From contig NZ_BDBQ01000072.1 of assembly GCF_001613065.1 (NCBI RefSeq), positions 1 through 64,000 on the forward strand: a stretch of DNA of 64,000 bases. Direction: 5' to 3'. Made by a program: the position numbers and the translations under genes. Under the pieces are notes generated by a model, which worked only from the letters and a program-made list of their open reading frames with translations, was not told the origin of the DNA and ran no database searches. This document shows positions 54,792 to 63,820 of this stretch, in pieces (the first letter of the stretch is position 1; every line of letters begins with the position of its first letter). Source of the DNA: Nocardia miyunensis NBRC 108239 (GTDB lineage Bacteria; Actinomycetota; Actinomycetes; Mycobacteriales; Mycobacteriaceae).

Positions 54792-55232
54792 CTACTCGTC
54801 ATCACTCGGCGCGATGTGCGAGGCTCCCGAGTTGTCGGTTTTCGGCGCCTGCAACATATCCGGCAGATTCGTAACCGCGGTCGCACCTTCCACGGTCCGC
54901 TGTTCCACCGACCGCGGCGGAGATTCGTTCGCGATGCGCCACAACCACTTACGATCGAGTGCCGCCTGTAGGTCGGTGCCGCGGTGGTGAGCCAGCAGGA
55001 TCGTGTGCCCCAGCAGGTCGGCGATCTCGTTGTCCACCGCATCGTTCAGCTCAGCAGGCGATTTGCCGCGGGAACGCCCCTGCCCGGTCGCGGCGAGGAA
55101 CTGTTGCACCAGCTCACCGGCTTCCTCGGCGATCTTCAACACCAGCCATTCGGGCGTCCGCTGGAAATCGTGCTGCTGCGCATATCGCCGAGACACCTCG
55201 TCCAGTTGCGCGCCCAGCGTCTTCCAGTCCAC
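54792..55232 (-). CDS. MazG-like nucleotide pyrophosphohydrolase
   Basis: 146 aa. The all-α NTP-pyrophosphatase metal site is visible: KIAEEAGELVQQF (ExxE) and DNEIADLLGHTILLAHH (ExxD), about 35-80. Such enzymes hydrolyse (d)NTPs to monophosphates, often damaged ones. The C-terminal ~50 residues are polar and probably disordered. GTG 55232 with GAGGGGGAG upstream. It lies upstream of the P450 pair in the same direction, with about 140 bases between. Confidence 0.85.
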   Translation of the reverse strand: MDWKTLGAQLDEVSRRYAQQHDFQRTPEWLVLKIAEEAGELVQQFLAATGQGRSRGKSPAELNDAVDNEIADLLGHTILLAHHRGTDLQAALDRKWLWRIANESPPRSVEQRTVEGATAVTNLPDMLQAPKTDNSGASHIAPSDDE

Positions 55233-55323
55233 GGGCTCCCCCTCTCAGCTCGGTCATACCTGGTCGGCCGAATATCCGCCGTAAATCCAGCGGACAGCGA
55301 ACCATCCATCGCACGACACTATT

Positions 55324-55740
55324 ATGGTGTCCCACATCGACCCCGCTCCCCTCGAGCTGCGCCGCGATCCGCTACCGCTGCTCACCGGCGTGAGCCGACG
55401 TCAGGGTATCGGTCGTGCCATCGCTCGCCGGTTGGCAGCGTCGGGCGCGAGCCTGTTCCTGCATCACTACGCACCACACGACGCGGACCAGCCGTGGGGC
55501 GCGGACCCCGAAGGACCACAGGCGATTGCCGACGATGTCGCCCAGCTCCATCCCGAGGGCGCGGCGGTACACCAGCTCGGCCTGGACCTCGCCGCCCCCG
55601 ACGCACCCACCCGCCTGATCTCCTGGCTCGCCACCGACGAATCCTCCTGGATCACAGGACAAGTCATCAACACCGAAGGCGGCTTTCCGCCGCTGAACCC
55701 GACTCGGGACTCTCGGCCGCACCCCGTTCGACCCGCCATG
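55324..55740 (+). pseudogene. Short-chain dehydrogenase with internal deletion
   Basis: Starts LLTGVSRRQGIGRAIARRLAASGASLF (cofactor loop), continues to GADPEGPQAIADDVAQLHPEGAAVHQLGLDLAAPDAP, then jumps directly to a C-terminus (RLISWLATDESSWITGQVINTEGGF). About 100 residues including the catalytic Ser-Tyr-Lys segment are absent. The reading frame survives the deletion and then runs into Arg-rich non-homologous sequence. This is the same kind of loss seen at 1681-2118, but in a different SDR subfamily. Confidence 0.75.
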
Positions 55741-55785
55741 AGGACAGCGAGCGACCGGCGTCGTCGCCACAGACTCCGATCTCGA

Positions 55786-56127
55786 TCACCGCAAATGCTC
55801 TGTGGTGCGCTTGCTGATCGCAGCACTCAGCGCGTCGAGTTCGGCCAGCACATCCACTGCGGCCCAGATTCGGTTTCGCTTGCCTGCGTCGGTCAAGCTG
55901 TTGAGCGCACGGTATGTGCTGGCATCCGACGTACCGGTGATCTTTTGCGCCGTGTCGGCGTTGAAAATTGGTGTGCCGAGCAATGATTCGATCAGCAACC
56001 CGTCGGCGGAGTTGGCCCGGGGACGCACGGTCTCACACCAGCGCCGAGGCAGCTCGGACAACGCTCGCGCGGAATCCTCGGCGGCCTCGCAGGATTCCGC
56101 TGAGGCAGCGATAATTCTGGGCACCAC
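55786..56127 (-). pseudogene. Fic-family protein, C-terminal fragment
   Basis: The 113-residue frame contains ARALSELPRRWCETVRPRANSADGLLIESLLGTPIFNADTAQKITGTSDASTYRALNSLTDAG and RNRIWAAVDVLAELDALSAAI. This is the C-terminal helical/winged-helix part of Fic (AMP-transferase) proteins. The Fic core with HxFxxGNGR is missing, and an in-frame stop lies just upstream near 56148. About 3-5 residues also appear to be lost between TDAG and RNRIW. A remnant. Confidence 0.65.
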
Positions 56128-56270
56128 GGCCTCTCTCGATCCAGGCTACCAACCCACCGACTGAGCAACCGGCGATTTCGTCTGCACACCAGGGGATTTC
56201 AGTCGACGCGGACGGACCGGTGCGATGAGTACCTGACTCATCGCACCGGATTATCAAGTCCCGCTATGTA

Positions 56271-57314
56271 TTACGAATGCGCGGCCAACGTGTTGTACTT
56301 GTTGGTGTAGAACTTGCTGACGTCGAGTTTGCCGTGGATGGCGCCGGTGTCGCGCAGCCAGCTCTCCCAGCGGGTGAAGTCCTGGTCGGAGATGACGCCG
56401 TACTTGGCGGGGATGCCGACCGAGAGCCAGTACTTCAGGGTGCTGGTGTCCTCACCGGCGCGGTGCCGGGCTTCGATGATCTGACTCATCTTGGCGACCA
56501 CCTGGTCCCGCGGGGTGTCGCGCTCCCATTCGATCGCCTTGGCGACGCCGGTGGTGAAGGTCCGCACCGCATCGGGGTGCTTCGCGATGACGTCGTTGCG
56601 GAAGACGTACGGCCCGCCGTCGATCGGCCCGCCGAACTCGTCGAGTTCGGTGAAGACCGGGCGCAGACCGCCGACGGCGAGCGCGCGCTGCTGGAACTGC
56701 CCGCTCAACGAGGCAACGTCCACCTGCCCCTTGCGCACCGCGTCCTCGATATTCGGCGGCGGCAGCGGAATCAGCTGGACGGATTTGACCTGATCCTGAC
56801 TCAGACCGGCCTTGACCAGCGCGTCGTGGATATCGGCCTCGTTCTGGCCGCCCAGCGTATTCACGCCGACCTTCTTCCCGACCAGATCCGCGGCGGTGTG
56901 GATGGGACTGTCGTCGCGCACGTAGTAGCCCTGGAACTGCTTCTCGTCCGACCCGTAATAGTTGATCACGGCCGTGACCGGCGCGCCCGCGCTGATCAGC
57001 TTCGCCACGGCACCGGCGAAGGCCCCGCCGTAATCGACCTGGCCGGTGGCCGCGGCCTGGATCTCCGCGGGGCCGCTGGTCGTGGTGCCCTGCCACTGGA
57101 GCTTGACCTTGCCGTTGAAATATCCGAGGTTCTCGGCCAGTTCCGGCAGGAGCACCTGATCGGCCCAACCCAGGTATCGCAGCGTGGTGACGCCGTTTTC
57201 GGACTGCACCGAATCGCCCTTCCCGCAGGCGGTAAGCGGCAGGCTCAGGGCGGCGACCGCGGCCAACACGGCCACGGCACGGAGACGGGAGTTCCGAAAA
57301 CGGTTCGGCTTCAC
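56271..57314 (-). CDS. ABC transporter substrate-binding lipoprotein (NMT1/SsuA type)
   Basis: 347 aa: lipoprotein signal ending SLPLTAC (Cys 30), then two-lobed NMT1/SsuA binding protein (TLRYLGWADQVLLPELAENLGYF, AAATGQVDYGGAFAGAVAKLISAGAPVTAVINYYG, DLVGKKVGVNTLGGQNEADIHDALVKAGL). The family binds sulfonates, nitrate, taurine, thiamine precursors or aromatic acids outside the membrane. GTG 57314 has GAGAGG upstream. No permease or ATPase gene is near, so it is an orphan that must use a transporter elsewhere. A motif shared with two other promoters of this locus lies about 160 bases upstream (57471-57490). Confidence 0.88.
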   Translation of the reverse strand: MKPNRFRNSRLRAVAVLAAVAALSLPLTACGKGDSVQSENGVTTLRYLGWADQVLLPELAENLGYFNGKVKLQWQGTTTSGPAEIQAAATGQVDYGGAFAGAVAKLISAGAPVTAVINYYGSDEKQFQGYYVRDDSPIHTAADLVGKKVGVNTLGGQNEADIHDALVKAGLSQDQVKSVQLIPLPPPNIEDAVRKGQVDVASLSGQFQQRALAVGGLRPVFTELDEFGGPIDGGPYVFRNDVIAKHPDAVRTFTTGVAKAIEWERDTPRDQVVAKMSQIIEARHRAGEDTSTLKYWLSVGIPAKYGVISDQDFTRWESWLRDTGAIHGKLDVSKFYTNKYNTLAAHS

Positions 57315-57470
57315 AACAAATCCTCTCGAGACGCCGTGCGGACGATGGGTGCAGTTCGTTCGCACGCCGGGTCATGGTAGGGCGATCGAGCGCCCCTACC
57401 CGCCTGTTGCGTTCAGCCTGATCGAAACTCTGTCCCGCCGGAGTCCGGTAGCTCGCCGCTCGGCCGTATC

Positions 57471-57490
57471 GGATCAAATATTTGGTTGAG
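57471..57490 (-). promoter_or_regulatory. Conserved element upstream of the substrate-binding protein
   Basis: On the minus strand the sequence reads CTCAACCAAATATTTGATCC and continues CGATAC. It matches the elements at 58443 and 62683 in ACCAAATAT and the trailing G-[A/T]-TCCG. It overlaps the stop codon of the SDR at 57474 and points at the lipoprotein gene. The -10 region is poorer than in the other two copies. Confidence 0.5.
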
Positions 57491-58373
57491 CACTCCGCGG
57501 TTGGGTCCGCAGGCTGCCGCGCCGCGGAATCCCGAGCAGCAGCCGGATCATGTGGTGCATCACCCGGGCCGGCGTGATCGCGTTGATCAGCAACAACATT
57601 CGAGCATCCGGACCCACCGGGTGACGGGCGTAGGCCGCGGTGTCCGCCAGCGCGGCGGCCAGGCCGCCCACGAAACGTTCCGGCGGCCGGGCGGCGCGCC
57701 CGACCAGCAGGCGGCCGCGGCGATCGATCGTGCGATGCAGGCGGGCGTAAGGGCCGTCGAGATCGCGGCTGTCGGTGGTGCCCGCATCGGTGATGATGTC
57801 GGTTTCGTAGGTGCCCGCGACGAGCACGGTGACCCCGATGCCGAACGGCGCCACCTCGCCGGCCATCGACTCACCCCATCGCTCGACCGCCCCCTTGACC
57901 GCGGAATACGGTGCGGTGGCGGGCATTCCGCGCACACCGCCCTCGCTGGACACCAGCACGATGCGTCCGCGTCCGGCCGCCCGCATGGCGGGCAGCAGCG
58001 CCTTGGTGAGCGCCACCGGACCGAACAGGTTGGTCGCGAACATCTTCTCCCACAACGCGATCGGAGTCTCCTCAACCATTCCGGCCGCGGAGATCCCGGC
58101 ATTGTGAACCAGCGCGTCCGGAGCGCCCGCCACCTCGAGGATCTCCTTCGCGGCCCGCTCGACCGAGGACGGTTCGGTCAGATCGAGCGCGACCCCGATC
58201 AGCCGGGCGTCTCCCGGCGACGCGCCGGTCCGCTCCCGCAGGCGCTCCAGGCCCGCGTCGACCGAGCGCATGGCGGCGACCACCCGCCAGCCCCGGTGGT
58301 ACAGATGGGCCGCCGAGACGAGTCCCAGCCCCCTCGAGGCTCCGGTGACGACGACGGTTCGCGACTCGGCCAT
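57474..58373 (-). CDS. Short-chain dehydrogenase/reductase
   Basis: A 299-aa classical SDR: cofactor loop VTGASRGLGLVSA (residues 9-21), NAGIS, catalytic Ser in VLVSSEGGVRG and YSAVK. The longer C-terminal part (MLLLINAITPARVMHHMIRLLLG) is hydrophobic and resembles SDRs acting on lipophilic or steroid-like alcohols. It is intact, unlike the SDR remnants at 1681 and 55324. Transcribed toward the substrate-binding protein with about 160 bases between. Confidence 0.88.
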   Translation of the reverse strand: MAESRTVVVTGASRGLGLVSAAHLYHRGWRVVAAMRSVDAGLERLRERTGASPGDARLIGVALDLTEPSSVERAAKEILEVAGAPDALVHNAGISAAGMVEETPIALWEKMFATNLFGPVALTKALLPAMRAAGRGRIVLVSSEGGVRGMPATAPYSAVKGAVERWGESMAGEVAPFGIGVTVLVAGTYETDIITDAGTTDSRDLDGPYARLHRTIDRRGRLLVGRAARPPERFVGGLAAALADTAAYARHPVGPDARMLLLINAITPARVMHHMIRLLLGIPRRGSLRTQPRSAQPNI

Positions 58374-58442
58374 GTGCTCACTCCTAGCCCGGATCAGCTA
58401 CTACCCGGATTCTATTCACTTACGGCACAGCACAATACCCTG

Positions 58443-58471
58443 TTGACCAAATATCTGTTCCGGACTACAGT
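58443..58471 (+). promoter_or_regulatory. Promoter with conserved element, amidohydrolase gene
   Basis: TTGACC (58443-58448), a 17-nt spacer AAATATCTGTTCCGGAC and TACAGT (58466-58471) form a good σ70-type promoter about 90 bases before ATG 58559. The spacer is nearly the same as at 62683 (AAATATTCGTTCCGCGA), so a common regulator probably binds between -35 and -10. Confidence 0.7.
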
Positions 58472-58558
58472 CCAGACCAGCGGCGGTCCGCGAGCGGGGT
58501 CGTGCTCGGATTTCGCACCACGGGACCACCTCCTCCAGAGCCCGAACAGGAGTGCAGC

Positions 58559-59845
58559 ATGGATATGAACGACCTCGTGCTCGTCTCGGTCGACGATCAC
58601 CTCGTCGAACCACCCGACATGTTCGACAACCACATCCCCGCCAAGTACGCCGGCGACGTGCCCAAGCTCGTCCAGCGCGCGGACGGCACCGATGCGTGGG
58701 TGTTCGAGGGACAGGAGGCGACCAACGTCGGCCTGAACGCGGTGGCGGGCCGCCCGCCGGACGAATACGGCGCCGAGCCCACCAAACTCGCCGAGATCCG
58801 CGAGGGCTGCTACGACATTCACGAGCGCATCCGCGATATGAACGCCAACGGCGTCGCCGCCGCGCTGAATTTCCCGTCGTATCCGCAGTTCTGCGGGCAG
58901 TACTTCGCGCGGGCCAAGGACAAGGATCTGGGCCTGGCCGTTCTGCGCGCCTACAACGACTGGCATATCGACGAATGGTGCGGCACATATCCGGGCCGGA
59001 TGATCCCGCAGTCCCTGCCGCCGATCTGGGATCCGGAACTGATGGCCGCGGAGGTCCGGCGCACGGCGGCGAAGGGCTGCCACGCGGTCACCTTCTCCGA
59101 GAATCCGACCAAGCTGAATTATCCGTCCCTGCACGATCCGCACTGGGATCCGTTCTGGACGGCGTGCAGCGATACGAACACGGTCGTGAACCTGCACATC
59201 GGCTCGTCGTCGAGTGTGGTCATCACCTCGATCGACGCGCCCGTCGACGTGATGGTGACCCTGCAACCCATGAGCATCGTCCAGGCCGCTGCGGATCTGA
59301 TCTGGTCACCGATGCTGAGGAAATTCCCGGACCTGACCTTCGCGCTGTCCGAGGGCGGCATCGGCTGGGTGCCGTATTTCCTCGAGCGCATCGACCGGGT
59401 GTATCGGATGCACCGCGCGTGGACCCATCAGGATTTCGGCGACAAACTGCCGAGCGAGGTATTTCTCGACCGCATCGCACTGTGTTTCATCGACGACGGA
59501 TTCGGAATCCAGGCTCGCGACAAACTCAATCTCGACATGCTCAACTGGGAATGCGACTACCCGCATTCCGATTCCACCTGGCCGGTGGCCCCGGAGACGC
59601 TGGCGATCCATCTCGACGGCGTTCCGGACGACGAGGTGAACAGAATCACTCACGAGAATGCGTTGCGGCTCTACTCGTTCGACATGTTCGATCATCTGAA
59701 CAGATCCGATCTCACCGTCGGCGCGCTGCGTGCCCAGGCGCAGGACGTGGACCTGGGCTATCGCTCCTCGGAGCGGCTCAAGAAGACGGGCACCGATACG
59801 GTGACCGTCATGGATCTGGCCCGGCAGCTGCCGACTTCGTCCTGA
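58559..59845 (+). CDS. Amidohydrolase-family metal-dependent hydrolase/decarboxylase (ACMSD-like)
   Basis: A 428-aa TIM-barrel amidohydrolase_2 protein: VSVDDHLVEPPDMF (DxH metal motif at residues 12-14), NLHIGSSSSVV (metal His), FALSEGGIGWVPYFLERIDRVY and WECDYPHSDSTWP (metal Asp). Relatives include ACMSD and γ-resorcylate decarboxylases plus many uncharacterised actinobacterial enzymes in aromatic or terpenoid catabolism. AGGAG precedes ATG 58559. It is followed by a TetR-type regulator and shares its promoter element with the SDR at 62748, suggesting one pathway. Confidence 0.88.
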   Translation: MDMNDLVLVSVDDHLVEPPDMFDNHIPAKYAGDVPKLVQRADGTDAWVFEGQEATNVGLNAVAGRPPDEYGAEPTKLAEIREGCYDIHERIRDMNANGVAAALNFPSYPQFCGQYFARAKDKDLGLAVLRAYNDWHIDEWCGTYPGRMIPQSLPPIWDPELMAAEVRRTAAKGCHAVTFSENPTKLNYPSLHDPHWDPFWTACSDTNTVVNLHIGSSSSVVITSIDAPVDVMVTLQPMSIVQAAADLIWSPMLRKFPDLTFALSEGGIGWVPYFLERIDRVYRMHRAWTHQDFGDKLPSEVFLDRIALCFIDDGFGIQARDKLNLDMLNWECDYPHSDSTWPVAPETLAIHLDGVPDDEVNRITHENALRLYSFDMFDHLNRSDLTVGALRAQAQDVDLGYRSSERLKKTGTDTVTVMDLARQLPTSS

Positions 59846-60026
59846 TCGAAATACGGCCGCACCGCCGGAATTATCGCCCTCGGCACGAAACCCGTGCCGG
59901 CCGCCGGAATACCGCGGCCGGTACGGAACCACAGCTGGTGATACCGTGGATCAAAGAATTGTTATTCTCGACCGCCGGGCTCGCCCCCGTCCGATGACCG
60001 GGGCCGAGATGTTGTGGAGGTGTTGT

Positions 60027-61346
60027 GTGGCGCGTGGTCAGGTGAGCCGCGGGCAGCGCAACGCGGACGGGACGACCGAGGCCCCCGCGACGCGCAACGG
60101 CCGTACCGAAGACGACAGGTCCCGCCGCACCGAAATTCTCCAGACCGCGGCGTCGTTGATCGCGTCCTCGGGTTTGCGCACGTCGTTGCAGGAGATCGCC
60201 GACGCGTGCGGCATCCTGCCCGGCAGCCTCTACCATCACTTCGAATCCAAGGAAGCGATCCTGGTCGGCCTGCTGCAGCGTTATCACGCGGCATTGGATC
60301 AGGTCGCCCAGCACACCCTGGACACGCTGGATCAGCCCGACTCGCGCTCCCCGTTCGATCGCATCGCCGACCTCGGCGCGGATATCGCCACCTGCGCGGT
60401 GGATCATCGTGCGGCACTGCAGATGTCGTTCTACGAGGGCCCCAGTTCCAATCCCACCCTGATCGAGCTGACCAGGCAGCGCCCGACAGCGATCCTGGAG
60501 GCCGTGTTCCAGACGCTGCGCGCCGCGCGGTGGGCCGGATATCTGCGGCCCGACATCGATCTGCACCTGCTGTCGGACCGGATCACCCAGACCATGCTGC
60601 ACGTCGGGCTGGACGTCATCCGGCACAACGCAACGGCGAACCAGGTGGCCCGGCTGCTGTGCCGGATTCTGCTCGAAGGCGTCGCCACCGCACGCCATTC
60701 GGACGCCGAACTCGACGCCTCCCCGGCCTTCCTCGCCGCCGACGCGGTCGTGCGGACCTGGTCCGACGAGCCGCCGGACGACTCCAAGGCCGCGCACATC
60801 CGCGCGGTCGCACGGGCCGAATTCGGCCGCCGGGGCTATGAGAGCACGACCATTCGCGATATCGCCGCCGCGGCCGGGCTCGGCACCGGTTCGGTGTACC
60901 GGGTCATCGGATCCAAGCAGGAGCTGCTCGCCTCGATCATGCAGTCGTTCGGCGAGAAGGTCGCGCTCGGCTGGACCGACGTGCTGCGTTCGGAGTCCTC
61001 ACCGATCGAGAAACTCGACGCGCTGAGCTGGATCAATACCAATATGCTCGACCGGTTCGGCGACGAGTTTCGCATCCAGCTGGCCTGGATGCGGCAGTCG
61101 CCGCCGGACACCCCGAATCCGGGCTGGCTCTTCACCAAGCGCGTGCGACAGATGAAGGCGTTGCTCGCCAAGGGAATTCGATCCGGCGAGATCGCGATCG
61201 AAAGTCCCTCGGACGAGATGCTGGCACGCTGCATGATCGGCGTGGCCTGGATTCCCGAGAACATCCTCGCCGAGATCGGCACCCGCGCCTCACTGATTCA
61301 TCTGCGTGATACCACGCTTCGCGGCGTCCTCGCGCGTCCGGAGTGA
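60027..61346 (+). CDS. Double-domain TetR-family regulator (two HTH units in one chain)
   Basis: 439 aa, twice the usual TetR length. Unit 1: RRTEILQTAASLIASSGLRTSLQEIADACGILPGSLYHHFESKEAIL (about 32-78). Unit 2: AAHIRAVARAEFGRRGYESTTIRDIAAAAGLGTGSVYRVIGSKQELL (about 258-304). Each is followed by its own helical domain. A single chain can therefore mimic a dimer with unequal half-sites. GTG 60027 has GGAGGT 7 nt upstream. Its 3' end overlaps the convergent PucR-type gene by about 49 bases. It may read the shared promoter element of this locus (inferred). Confidence 0.88.
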   Translation: MARGQVSRGQRNADGTTEAPATRNGRTEDDRSRRTEILQTAASLIASSGLRTSLQEIADACGILPGSLYHHFESKEAILVGLLQRYHAALDQVAQHTLDTLDQPDSRSPFDRIADLGADIATCAVDHRAALQMSFYEGPSSNPTLIELTRQRPTAILEAVFQTLRAARWAGYLRPDIDLHLLSDRITQTMLHVGLDVIRHNATANQVARLLCRILLEGVATARHSDAELDASPAFLAADAVVRTWSDEPPDDSKAAHIRAVARAEFGRRGYESTTIRDIAAAAGLGTGSVYRVIGSKQELLASIMQSFGEKVALGWTDVLRSESSPIEKLDALSWINTNMLDRFGDEFRIQLAWMRQSPPDTPNPGWLFTKRVRQMKALLAKGIRSGEIAIESPSDEMLARCMIGVAWIPENILAEIGTRASLIHLRDTTLRGVLARPE

Positions 61347-62422
61347 CCGTTCACGGGTGTCGGGAGTTGTTGCGAGGCAAGTTGTTTCGACATCGATATG
61401 CGTGCGACGAGCGCGGCGCGCAGATACCACTGGCCGTCCGGGCTGAGCGGATCGACACCGGTGAGCCGACCGACCCGCTTGAGACGGTAATCGAGCGTAT
61501 TGGTGTGGATGCTGAGCATCTGCGAGATGCGGCGGCGCGACAGGTCACCACGCAGATGCAGACGTAACGTCTCCTCCAGATACGGGTGATCGTCGAGCGG
61601 ATCCAGCAGTGCGGCAAGGACTTCGCGGCTGGAGCCGGGCCGCGTGAGCTGATATTCCAGGGCCAGATCGGCGAATGTGTTCAACTGGCCGGTGCGGCCG
61701 AAGACCAGCGCGAGTTCCAGCAGTTCGTGCGCCTGCGGCGCCGCCGTGGGGATCTCGGCCTGCCGAGCCCACACCGCCGCGGCGGTGACGGGCACCTGCG
61801 CGGCCGCGGACAGCTCCGATACCAGTGTCACCGGGACGTCCTGGGCGTCGGCAGCCGGGACCAGGATCGTGCCGCCCGTCGCGGAGAGCCGAGGCAACAC
61901 CTGGTCACCGTACCGCTCGGTGAGTTCGACCCGGATCCGGCGCAGCACCGGTTCGGCGGCCGGAGCGCCACCGGGCGGCACGGAAAGGGCCACCACCCAA
62001 TAGGATTCGGCGACGGCGATCCCACACTCCCGCGACAGGCGCAGCGGTGACTCGCCGGCCAGCAACGCCGCAGCGAGCGATTGAATCAACCCCGACCGTC
62101 CGTCGCACCGGATCCGGTGATAGATCTCCGCGACCACCGCGGTCGCGGAGATGACGACTTCGAGCATGGCATCGGGGTCGTCGGCCAGTGCGGCGGAGCG
62201 CATCACCGCGCGCGCGGCGTCGACCAGGCAGACTCGTAGCTGGGCGTTCAGCGTGCGCACCGGAATCCCGGTCGCGGCCCAGCCGGTGGCGGCGATCTCC
62301 AGACGCCGGATCGCGGCGGAGGTGCCGTGGCCACATCGCAGACAGTCGATCAATTCCCGGCAGGCATTCGACACCACTAGCTCGGCACCGCCGCCGGATA
62401 CAGCTTTCGTCGGCATAGACAT
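61298..62422 (-). CDS. PucR/CdaR-type transcriptional regulator
   Basis: A 374-aa product with a C-terminal PucR HTH_30 domain (YLEETLRLHLRGDLSRRRISQMLSIHTNTLDYRLKRVGRLTGVDP, about 285-330) and an N-terminal RsbRD-like helical sensor region, followed by a GGDEF-like middle (YWVVALSVPPGG...VLVPAADAQ). Such proteins are usually activators of catabolic operons in actinobacteria. It is convergent and overlapping with the double TetR protein, and divergent from the SDR at 62748. It is a second candidate reader of the shared promoter element. Confidence 0.85.
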   Translation of the reverse strand: MSMPTKAVSGGGAELVVSNACRELIDCLRCGHGTSAAIRRLEIAATGWAATGIPVRTLNAQLRVCLVDAARAVMRSAALADDPDAMLEVVISATAVVAEIYHRIRCDGRSGLIQSLAAALLAGESPLRLSRECGIAVAESYWVVALSVPPGGAPAAEPVLRRIRVELTERYGDQVLPRLSATGGTILVPAADAQDVPVTLVSELSAAAQVPVTAAAVWARQAEIPTAAPQAHELLELALVFGRTGQLNTFADLALEYQLTRPGSSREVLAALLDPLDDHPYLEETLRLHLRGDLSRRRISQMLSIHTNTLDYRLKRVGRLTGVDPLSPDGQWYLRAALVARISMSKQLASQQLPTPVNGHSGRARTPRSVVSRR

Positions 62423-62682
62423 CGCTTGCTGTAGAAAGGCTTTCGCCTTGGCGTGGGATCCGGCGGGTAGCCGACTCCCGGCGGCGACCCGTCACGCTGT
62501 GCGGCACCGCCCCGCGGTCGACCTTACGACCACGTCGTCTAACGATAACGGATCGATGCGCATAAGTACAACGCCGTTCGCGATAGTTGAGAATTGCATT
62601 TCCGCTGGCAGGTCGGCATCCGGACAGCTACACGGACCGCAATCACCCAGCACGCCGCACCCGCTTCGACGCTTCGCACTCA

Positions 62683-62711
62683 TTGACCAAATATTCGTTC
62701 CGCGATAGCGT
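62683..62711 (+). promoter_or_regulatory. Promoter with conserved element, SDR gene
   Basis: TTGACC (62683-62688), 17-nt spacer AAATATTCGTTCCGCGA and TAGCGT (62706-62711) lie 37 bases before ATG 62748, a short normal leader. The -35 and most of the spacer are identical to the element before the amidohydrolase. The rest of 62423-62682 shows no gene. Confidence 0.7.
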
Positions 62712-62747
62712 AATGGGCCGAGACACGTACGACGAAGCGAGACGCAG

Positions 62748-63683
62748 ATGATCGACTTCACCGGCCAGGTCGCCGTCGTGACCGGAGCGGGTCGCGGACT
62801 GGGGCGGCGCTACGCACAGGAATTGGCCGCGCGGGGCGCGGCCGTCGTGGTCAACGACCTCGGCGGGAGCATGCGCGGCGAGGGCGCGGACACCAGCGTC
62901 GCCGATCAGGTCGTGCGGGAGATTCAGCAGGCCGGAGGTCGCGCGGTGGCCTCGTACAAGTCGGTTACCAGCCCCGAGGGCGGGTCCGCCATCGTGCGCG
63001 CGGCAGTGGATACCTTCGGTCGCCTGGACGTCGTGGTCAGCAATGCCGGAATCTTCAACAGCATCGCCTTCGAGGACATGACGCCCGCGGACTGGCGTCG
63101 CATGCTCGAGGTCCACCTCGATGGCGGATTCCACCTCAGCCACGCGGCCTATCCGGTGATGAAGGAACAGCGGTACGGCCGATTCGTATTCATCTCCTCC
63201 TCGGGCGGCATGTTCGGGCAGCCGATGGAATCGCATTACGCCGCAGCCAAAGCCGGTCTGGTGGGACTGTCCAACGTCATCTCGATCGAGGGCGAGCCAC
63301 ACGGCATCAAATCCAATACCGTGCTGCCGTTCGGCTTCTCGCGCATGGTCACCGAGACGGTCGGAGATCCGGAAGCCCTGGCGGACTTGGGCTTTCTGAA
63401 GGTCATCGATCCCGATCTGGTGGTGCCGATGGTGGTCTTCCTGGCCAGCCGCGACTGCGAATCGACCCATCACAACTATTCCGCCTGTGCCGGGCGGTTC
63501 GCCCGGGTGTTCGTCGGACTCGGCGAGGGCTGGCTCGCCGAGCCCGAAACCCGGCCGACCGCAGACGATATCGCCGCACACCTGCCGGAGATCTCCGCGA
63601 CCGAGCCGTTCACCGTGCCGGGTTCGATCTTCGAGGAGATCTTCGGGATCTGCGAACGCCTCGGCGTGAATCCCCTTCGATAG
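62748..63683 (+). CDS. SDR, MFE-2-like 3-hydroxyacyl-CoA dehydrogenase type
   Basis: 311 aa: TGAGRGLGRRYAQELAARGAAVVVNDLGG (cofactor loop and NAD-selecting Asp) and NAGIF, catalytic SSSGG and YAAAK. The V-V-N-D-L-G-G signature and length match the SDR domain of peroxisomal multifunctional enzyme 2, which oxidises 3-hydroxyacyl-CoAs, and bacterial homologues used in steroid or branched-chain β-oxidation. This supports a catabolic role for the locus. The C-terminal ~60 residues (FARVFVGLGEGWLAEPETRPTADDI) are typical of the group. Confidence 0.9.
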   Translation: MIDFTGQVAVVTGAGRGLGRRYAQELAARGAAVVVNDLGGSMRGEGADTSVADQVVREIQQAGGRAVASYKSVTSPEGGSAIVRAAVDTFGRLDVVVSNAGIFNSIAFEDMTPADWRRMLEVHLDGGFHLSHAAYPVMKEQRYGRFVFISSSGGMFGQPMESHYAAAKAGLVGLSNVISIEGEPHGIKSNTVLPFGFSRMVTETVGDPEALADLGFLKVIDPDLVVPMVVFLASRDCESTHHNYSACAGRFARVFVGLGEGWLAEPETRPTADDIAAHLPEISATEPFTVPGSIFEEIFGICERLGVNPLR

Positions 63684-63774
63684 CAACTCATTCCCGCTCA
63701 CAATCGCCTGCCGCATCTCACCGGCGCGCTGCGGGGACATCCGGAGAAGCCTATGAGCTTCCTGGCCCGCCCAA

Positions 63775-63804
63775 GCGCTCCGGCGGCATAAGTCGCCGGA
63801 GTGC
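63775..63804. terminator. Hairpin between convergent genes
   Basis: GCGCTCCGGCG (63775-63785) can pair with CGCCGGAGTGC (63794-63804) across an 8-nt loop with one mismatch-like G-T pair. It lies between the stops of two convergent SDR genes and could end transcription from both sides. Confidence 0.5.
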
Positions 63805-63820
63805 CTGGGGCACAGGGCTT

